NCBI RefSeq assembly: GCF_028389875.1
Contig: NW_026907680.1
Coordinates: forward strand, 3,472,001 to 3,536,000
Direction: 5' to 3'
Source of the DNA: Rhea pennata
Taxonomy: Eukaryota; Chordata; Aves; Rheiformes; Rheidae
DNA: 64,000 nucleotides
The translations under genes and the position numbers were made by a program. Below the pieces are notes generated by a model. The model was not told the DNA's origin. It made no database searches and was given only the letters and a program-made list of their open reading frames with translations. Positions 57,246 through 64,000 of this stretch are shown one piece after another; the first letter of the stretch is position 1, and each line of letters starts with the position of its first letter.

Positions 57246-58926
57246 CGATCTGGGGCGCTGTGATTCTGCCCTTCTTTGGGCTGCTCCTTCCCCCCATGGC
57301 TTCTCCCTGCAGCCCTGCGGGCAGTTGCCCAGGCAGGCTGAGTGCTGACCATCGCAGGTGGCAGAGGCACGGCCCTGGGCACCCTGACCTCCCAGGACAC
57401 TGCTCTCAGGCACAGCCCTGGGCACACCTGGCTGCACGCACGCCCTGCTCGCACAGCCCTGCCGCCCTCCCCGGCAGAAGGGAGCTGTGCCGCCCTGTCC
57501 CTCGGACACTGTGGCAGCAAGTCCCTGCCCTAAAGCACCAGCTGCACCACCGAGAGAGCTCTCCGGAAAGATGGCCTCAACCATCACCTGCGCGAGGTCT
57601 CCAGGACCCCGCGAGCAGCTCAGCAGCACTGCCCTGCAGCCAGAGACTTCCCACTGGAAGGGCTCTGCCCATTTCTGCCACAAGAAGCGCTCAGCTGCTG
57701 CCTCCCTCCTGAGCGTCCAGAGCTTCCCTCCGTTTTGTCTCAGCTCAGCTCAGCGCGGGCAGGCAGTGCCCTCAGCACTGCGGCTCCTGGCAGAGGAGCT
57801 GCCCCTGCACCCAGCAGGGAAGTCATTTCCCCAGGCTTCTAGCAGTGAGTGAGCTGAGTCAGCCTGGGCCCCTCATTTCTCTGGGGAGAAGCCCTCCAGG
57901 TGGTGGGGCAGACACCTCCATCCCATGCACACCACTAACCCCCAGGACGGTTGTGGGATTCATCCTGCCTAAGCTGCCGTGTGCCCAAAAGAGGTGCACA
58001 GAAGTGTGCGAGCTCCTTGTCCCCCCTCCCATTCCAGTCCAAGGTGGTGGAAGGTGGGAGTCAGCTGCTGCCGTGGAAACACTGGGTGACACGGGAGGTG
58101 CCAGAGGTGATCCAGGGCATGCGCAAGCGCCTGCAAGCTCTCCCTGGGCAATGTGGAGAGACACAGATCCACGTGTGGCATCATCTGGGGGCTCTGGGGG
58201 ACATTCCCTGGCTGTGCAGGATGCACCAGCTGCCCACGCCTGGCAGGAAGAAACTTCTGCTTCGGCACTGAGCCAGGGCTTTGCTGCCTGCCAAGGCCTT
58301 GCTGGAGGTTTCCCTGCCGTCGGTCCGTTCTCAGCACTTCCTTGCACCGGGGGCAGCAGCAGCAGCAGCCTGTGCTGTGTCGCCATGGGGGGAGGCTGGT
58401 GCAGTGCCCCAATGCCCCCCTCCCCTCGCAGCCAGGTTTCCCACATGGGGCCATGGCCGCTCTGAGCACAGCCGCAGCGCCCAGCCCAGCCGGTCCCCCA
58501 GTGGGGTTATCCCTGCCCCAGGACCTCCCACCGTGGGGGTCAGGGCAGCCCCACAAGTGCCCCGTGCAGCCCCTCCCCACTGCAGGGCCAGCCCTGGCCG
58601 TGGGCCCTGGGGGTCCCGGTCCCCTCTGTGACATGGGCTGGAGTCACAGGGGACATCCCTGCTGGGTCACAGCCACCGCTGCCCTCTCCCGCCCGCCCAC
58701 GCACCCTCCCCACTCGTCCCGCACAGCCCACCGCAGCACAGGCGCTGGGGCTGCTCTGGGCACAGCTGTGCTGCCAGGAGCCGACGAGCCCCAGCGGGAG
58801 CCGGCGACGGGAACCCGGGGCAGCGCGGGGCTGCGCTGAAGGGCGCAGCAGGAGCAGCCGAGCGGCCAGGAGGCCTTTGCCAGGCCCCTCCCGCTGCGCG
58901 GCGAAGCCTGAGCGCCCGGCACGGAC
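57246..58926 (+). other. GC-rich upstream region of the CCDC81-like gene
   Basis: Long frames occur on both strands, as expected from composition. No confirmed exon. An untranslated first exon may lie in the last 300 bases, which are rich in CpG. Confidence 0.4.
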
Positions 58927-61900
58927 ATGGAGCTCCGGGACGCTGGCCGTGCCACGCAGCGTGAGCAGCGGGTGCCCATCATCCCCCCGCGGGGTAAGGC
59001 CTTCGCGACCTCCTTGCCCAGGATCGCTGTCGAGAGTCTGAGCGCCAAGATGGGCTGTAGATGCCCGGGGGCTGCGGGGGGCCTGGGCAGGCTGGGGGTG
59101 CCCCAAGGGTCCTCCGCTGATGGTGCCTTGTGGTGCAGGGGGCATGACGTGTCTTTGCCTTGCTTTGCAGTGGCCGTGCCCATCTGGGAGGGTGTCTCCA
59201 ACTACATCCAGGAGAAGCTGGTGCTGAACAAGGTGGGTGTGCCATCCTCTCCCTCCCTTCCCACACCCATGCTGGCAGCAGCACTGACCCCTTGGGGCCA
59301 TGGGCCGCAATAGTCCTGCCCCTCCTCTCCAAGCAAAAGCAACCCCCCTGCAGAAGCATGCTGCAAATGACAGCTGTGCCCCAGACCGACTTCTCCCAAA
59401 AGGGAGATGCCCAATGTGCAGTGCAGCTGCGGTTGCTGGAAGGGTGGGAGGCTTTCTGGGCCCTCTCTGGAGATCCTGGCAGAGTGCAAGGCCAGAAAGG
59501 GAGCCGTTCTGGGAAAGCCTTTTGTTCATGTGCTGGAGGGGAGGCAACATTGCCTTTGGAGGCTGAGGAGGAGGGGGAGGAAACTATGGGGAATGGCCTT
59601 CTCAGGAAGTTCTCCAGGGCTTCGGCCAAGCTTTCCACAAGTCCCTGTCTTGCCCCTTTGCATGCCAGCCATGGGCAGGGCACCTAGCACCATGGCCATG
59701 CTTGGAAAACAGCTCTCTCTTTGTCTGTCTCCCATGCTTCTAAGGCTTCTCTCCACTTCTCTGGCTGCAGGATGTGAGAATTATTCCCCTTGGCACCTTC
59801 AGTGTTGTTTCAAAACAAGTCGTTGCTGGCAAGAACGGTCCTCTGACTGTTCGGAGACCTGCATTTCGCCTCTCAAGCAACCTTGTGGATCTTCATGGCC
59901 TCAGCCATGAGGAGGCCTCTGTTGCTGGTAAGAAGGCAGACTGAAACCTCGGCTTCCCCTGGGGACATCGCGGGGCTGTGGCTCTCTGCTGTTTCCCAGG
60001 GGCTGTTAGAAATCGAAATTTGCTGCCCCAGGTGCTGAGCAGAGCTTCAGGGTGTTTTGATTATCACAACATTATAATGCAGAATCCAATGAGAGTTTCT
60101 CGGTGTGTCTCTCTTGGACTGGCTCGAACGCATGGCTCCAGAGTGGGGCTTTTGTGGCTGATGCTTCCAGTGCCATGTAGTTGCCATGTCGTTCCCTGTT
60201 GATGCCACAGCAGCCGTCTGCTCAAAAGGACAAGTCCTTCCTATTGCTTCCTAACACCGATGGATTAAGAGGCAGAGTTGGAAGGCTGTTGTGCAGCCCA
60301 TGTGTTTTCCTCCTCCTTTGGAGCCAGCGTGACATGGCACAGCTAAGGCTCGTCAAAGCTGGCATGGCCTGAGTGCCGGCACCATTCCTCTGTGCACTGC
60401 CTTCTGCTGGCAGCTGGCCCCCTTGCTGCTCTGCTCGGCCTGCCCTCCTGCCTCCCGCTCCCAGGAGGTGGCCAGGGCTCGCTCTTGGTGTCTGTGCAGG
60501 GAAGGAAGCCCTGCGGTAGCCTTGTCCCAGGAGGCTGCAGAGTGCTTTGAATTTGGGCCAGGGAGGGCTGACAGGAGCCTCCTGTGGGGGCTTTTGTGGG
60601 GGTTAAAGCAGAGAGCTCTGCAGCTCTGTGCTGCCGCAAGACCTTCAGGCACCCAGCACTGTGTGGGAGCCTGCTGAAGGGCTCCGTCCGTGACTGTGCT
60701 GCTCTTTGCTTGTTGCCTAGGGCGCAGGAAAGCTGAGACCCTCAAGTATCCTCACGTAGCCGTGGCCATCTCCGTGCCTTGGAAAACAGTGGCGGCCTGC
60801 GTGGAGGAGACCGTGTACCTTCTGTCTTGCTGCCTGGCCAATGGGAAGAACGTGGCCCTTCTTTTCAAGGGCATTGGCGTGCTTCTCATCGAAGGCAAAG
60901 AGGTGACAATGCGGTTTTACAGAGGCTTTCTGCGCAGGCTGAATGCCTCCCCACAGCTGCTCAAAGCTCTTCTGGATGTAAGTCTGCCTTTTTCCACAGC
61001 TCTCCTTCTCACCCCTTTGCAAGCCTGGCCAAGTCCAAAGCAACCGCTTTCCCCCCACTGCCGGGTCCTGGGAGTTCTTTCCTGCTAGGCTTCCTCCAGA
61101 AGTCTTCCAGAAAGTCAGCCTTTCCTTGGGGTCTTTGTGTTAGGATCCCATTTGTCTCCAGGCCTCCTCTGGCCATGTTTGGGATTGTGGGGCAGTGCGT
61201 CCAACAGCTGCTCCTCAAGTTGCGGAAGACTCTCGTGGTGTGTCACAGACAAAGTCATTGCAAGCCAGGGCCTTTGCCCAGGTCTCCAGTGCAGCCGTGT
61301 CATTCAGCCTGGGCTTTCTGGTGCAGAAGGCCTCTGCTTGCCTCCCTTGACTTCTCCACTACGCAACAACTGCTCTCCTGCATCAGCCTCTTGGCTCTTG
61401 CCCTTGACAGAAGCCTGCCAGTGTTTCTGGCCATCTGCCTGTATTATTCCGCACCTGCTGGTCTGTAGAATGGAGGTGGGGGTGGCTGTGAGCAAGAGCA
61501 AGGGGTGTTTCCCTCTTTCTGAGTGGCAGCTTCTTCTCTGATTAGTGGAAATTTGGTCTTCCCTTGTGGGCAGCAAGGTCCTTTTCTTCATAGCATCTCA
61601 CCCATGTCTCTGCCCTTTGCAGATGCCAGAGATGAGGCATTCAGTTCTCGCAAGCACCCAAACAGCGGCTTCCCTGATCCATTCTGGCTCTCTCATTGTC
61701 TTTCCAACGTGAGTACTTTGGTTTGCTCCTTTCCACCTGAGCCCCTGGCTCACCCAAGGAGCAGCTCCTCACTGCAGGTTTGGTCGAGGTGTGTTGCCAG
61801 AGCTAGTGAAGGCTGCTCAGGAGGTGCTTGCAGAGCAAGTCTTCCGAGGAGTTGGTTCCCCATGTCCTTCAGCCATGCCCTGGCTTTGTTTGGGCTCTGT

Positions 61901-64000
61901 GTGGGGGTTCTGCTGAGCTCTGTGCTGGCTCCCACCTTGGGAAGGCCTTTGTTCCATTAGTGGCCCAGGAATGGAGGCTGTTCTTTGCAGATGCTCTGCC
62001 CTGAGCTTGGGAGGGATTGCAAGGGCTGTGGAGGTCTAGATTAGAATTTCCTAAGAGGGTGGAAAGCTGGAGGAAAGGGGTCTTGTCTGATGTGCCTGCA
62101 CAGGAGCCTGCTCAGGAGCTGTCAGGCAGGCTGCAGGGTTGACCTGGAGGGTTTGCTTTGGAAAGCTGAGAAGGAGCTCTCTCCCCAGGGGTAGAGGGAA
62201 GGCCTGGAGCAGTGTGAGGAGGAAGCTTGTGGGCCTGCAGGCAGGCATGCTGGGTCCCTGCACTTCCTGAGGGAGTCCTGCAGGAGATGATCTGTCCTGC
62301 ATATTCCTCATTTGGGAAAGGCTGCTCTTCCTAGCAGCTGGGCCATGTGTCTGTGCGCCCAGAATTCACAGAAGCAACAAAGGACACGCGGGGCCCTTCC
62401 TTGCGAGTGGTGTCTTTTTCTGGTTTACAGGTATGTGCTTGAGCGTGCCCCTCGAAGACCGTCTGTGGGAGCTGTGAAGCCCAGATGGGAAGAGAAAAAG
62501 GGACTAGATGTTGCCAGCAGCAAGGAAGGTAATGGAGTGGCTGATGCCTGGCTGGGCTTTGCACCTTCTCCTTTGTTGGTCCTTGGCAGGGCATTGGAGC
62601 CAAGGCTGCAGCACCGTGGCTCGCCTAGCATGAGGCACTAGAGGCAAGGCAGCTCAGCCCTGATGGGGTGTTGACAATCTGCTCACTTGTGCCAAGATTT
62701 CCTTCCATCTTCAAAGCAGGCCGTTCTGTGTTTCTCCTACACATTGCCTAAGCATGGCCTTTGGCTTGACTGTGTAGGCCTGTAATGTTTGTTGAAGGAT
62801 CTACACGCCACTCCGGTTTTAACGGCCACCGTGATGCTGCTCTGAAGTGTTTTCTTCCCTTCTGATTACAGAGAATGTGTCTGGCCAGCGCCTCCTCCAG
62901 CGAGAGAGGCAGCCTGAATCAAAAATTGTGGCTACCACTGTGGAGGAAGGCATGGTGGAGGAAGAGCCTCGAGGCAGGTGAGACACTTGGGGGAATGGCG
63001 GAGGGTGACCCTGTGGCCTTGTGTGTCTTGGAGGGTGATGTTTCCCTTGGATACAAGGTCCCAACAAGCTCTGAATGCCATTAATGCTTTGCCACGAGGA
63101 CTAGGCCTCCGCTGCTGGCTGGGCAGACAAGAGCAAGTGCCTGGCAGAGCCTGCTCTTGGCTTTCTGCCCCCGCTGCCTCTGCTTCCAGCTTGCAGACCT
63201 TTGGGCAAGTCAATGTAATTGGTCCTTCGGGAAGAGGAGGGCCTTTTCCCCTAGCCCATAGATGAAAGTAATGCGGATGCTGCTCATTTGTGGAGAGCAG
63301 GGCTGGGTGTCTCAGGAAAATTTTGGAGGCTGAGGAAGAGTCTGCATACTCTTGTCAAGCCTTGTGAGCAGCTTAGTGGAAAAACTCAAGCGGCGTGAGG
63401 TGCAAGAGGAATGCTGGAAGGAATGCTGCTGGAGGGGAGAATGCCTTGGGTGAATATCTCCCCAAAGCTGTGGTGTTTCCCCTTGGGCAATGCCCTTCCT
63501 TTGACTGCCAGCAGCAAGGAGGAAGGAGGGTCATTTCCAGGCAGCAGTCAGGGGTGTTGATCAGCAGGCTCGAGAGGGTGTGGCCTTGGTCAGGCAGCCC
63601 TTAGAGGCAAGGGCAATTTGTTTGGTCACTTTGAAGAGGTAGGAAGGAGGGACATGAGTGCCTGAAGACGGAAGGAATGCAAGGGACAGAGCAGTTATTC
63701 CTGGTTTTGTTTCTGAAGCTTCCAAGAAAGCTTGTCCTTGGGGGCCACACAGCAGTGGCTACTGGAGTGCTCAGGACAGTGGGTAATGGTGTGTGCTGGA
63801 GCCTGTCCTTGGAGCTGACCCTGCTGCTCTCCTTGGTGCCTGGAGAAAAAGTCTTGCTGTGGGCACCCAGAGCTTTCCCTCGGGCACGCTGTGCAGCCCT
63901 GGGTGTTTGGGTTGTGGGGAGTCTCTGTGTCACACTTCCCCATGGTGTGTATTTGCAGCATGCTGCCAGCAATTCAGCCTAGCTCTGAAAAGGAGGATTT
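58927..64000 (+). CDS. CCDC81-like protein with two HU-type domains (partial)
   Basis: Exons: 58927-58993, 59171-59232, 59771-59927, 60721-60977, 61623-61708, 62431-62528, 62872-62977, 63719-63782, 63959 onward. All junctions are AG/GT with matching phase. HU domain 1 spans exons 2-3 (PIWEGVSNYIQEKLVLNK, then IIPLGTFSVV and VRRPAFRLSSNLVDLHGL). HU domain 2 is exon 4 (VPWKTVAACVEETVYLLS, LLFKGIGVLLIEGKEVTM, RFYRGFLRRL). These follow the two HU domains of human CCDC81, a centrosome-associated protein. Exon 5 is the alpha type, 6-7 are Arg/Glu-rich, 8 is beta and 9 gamma-like. With exon 8 as drawn (64 nt) exon 9 reads HAASNSA then TAG (63980-63982). In the usual gamma phase it would stay open to the window edge. 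Coiled coils and the full C-terminus are not seen. Confidence 0.85.

Noticed and set aside
57859..59683. Long minus-strand frames opposite the CCDC81-like exons
   Set aside because: They are shadows in GC-rich DNA. The plus strand shows domain homology and consistent splice phases.

Overview
The window is nuclear DNA of a bird. The evidence is several CR1 LINE 3' ends closing on the octamer-like attctgtgattctgtgat, a spliced vertebrate gene (TMEM209), and copies of the CCDC81/HU-domain family, which is massively expanded in birds. I cannot name the species. Base composition splits in two. An AT-rich unique island at about 22.9-36.4 kb carries TMEM209. GC-rich segmental duplications flank it on both sides.

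Layout. 1-3.06 kb is a copy of a duplicon I call A. 3.9-12.4 kb is duplicon B1, holding a minus-strand exon array. 12.4-13.1 kb is a GC-rich module P. 13.2-16.3 kb is a second A copy, inverted. 16.3-22.4 kb is a broken gammaretrovirus-like endogenous retrovirus (5' LTR, gag, pro, RT, RNase H, integrase; env reduced to a remnant and no 3' LTR). 23.7-36.7 kb is an intact 14-coding-exon TMEM209 on the minus strand with a CpG-island promoter. 37.27-45.28 kb is duplicon B2, a direct copy of B1 carrying a solo-LTR-like insertion. 46.5-49.6 kb is B3, an inverted and internally deleted copy of B. 50.1-51.8 kb is a small spliced gene for a CARD-only protein. 52.5-57.2 kb is a third A copy followed by P. 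58.9 kb to the right edge is a plus-strand CCDC81-like gene with two HU-type domains.

How the pieces fit. The right-edge gene shows the basic order: HU1 (three exons), HU2 (one exon), then exons named here alpha (86 nt), two extra exons, beta and gamma. In B1 and B2 the HU exons are absent, but alpha-beta-gamma has been amplified as a cassette of about 1.65 kb, three times in tandem. Each intact cassette is entered and left in phase 0 (86+78+124 = 288 nt, 96 codons). The array runs into a 145-codon exon (epsilon) and then a serine/glycine-rich terminal exon of about 280 codons. B1 keeps the last cassette, epsilon and the terminal exon fully open. The other cassettes and copies carry a stop, phase errors or a frameshift. 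Published HU-superfamily work, as I recall it, proposed that the avian CCDC81 expansion takes part in biological conflict. The in-frame cassette array and the Ser/Gly tail are the parts of this window I consider most likely to be undescribed. All exon models come from reading splice signals and phases by eye; no alignment or expression data were available.
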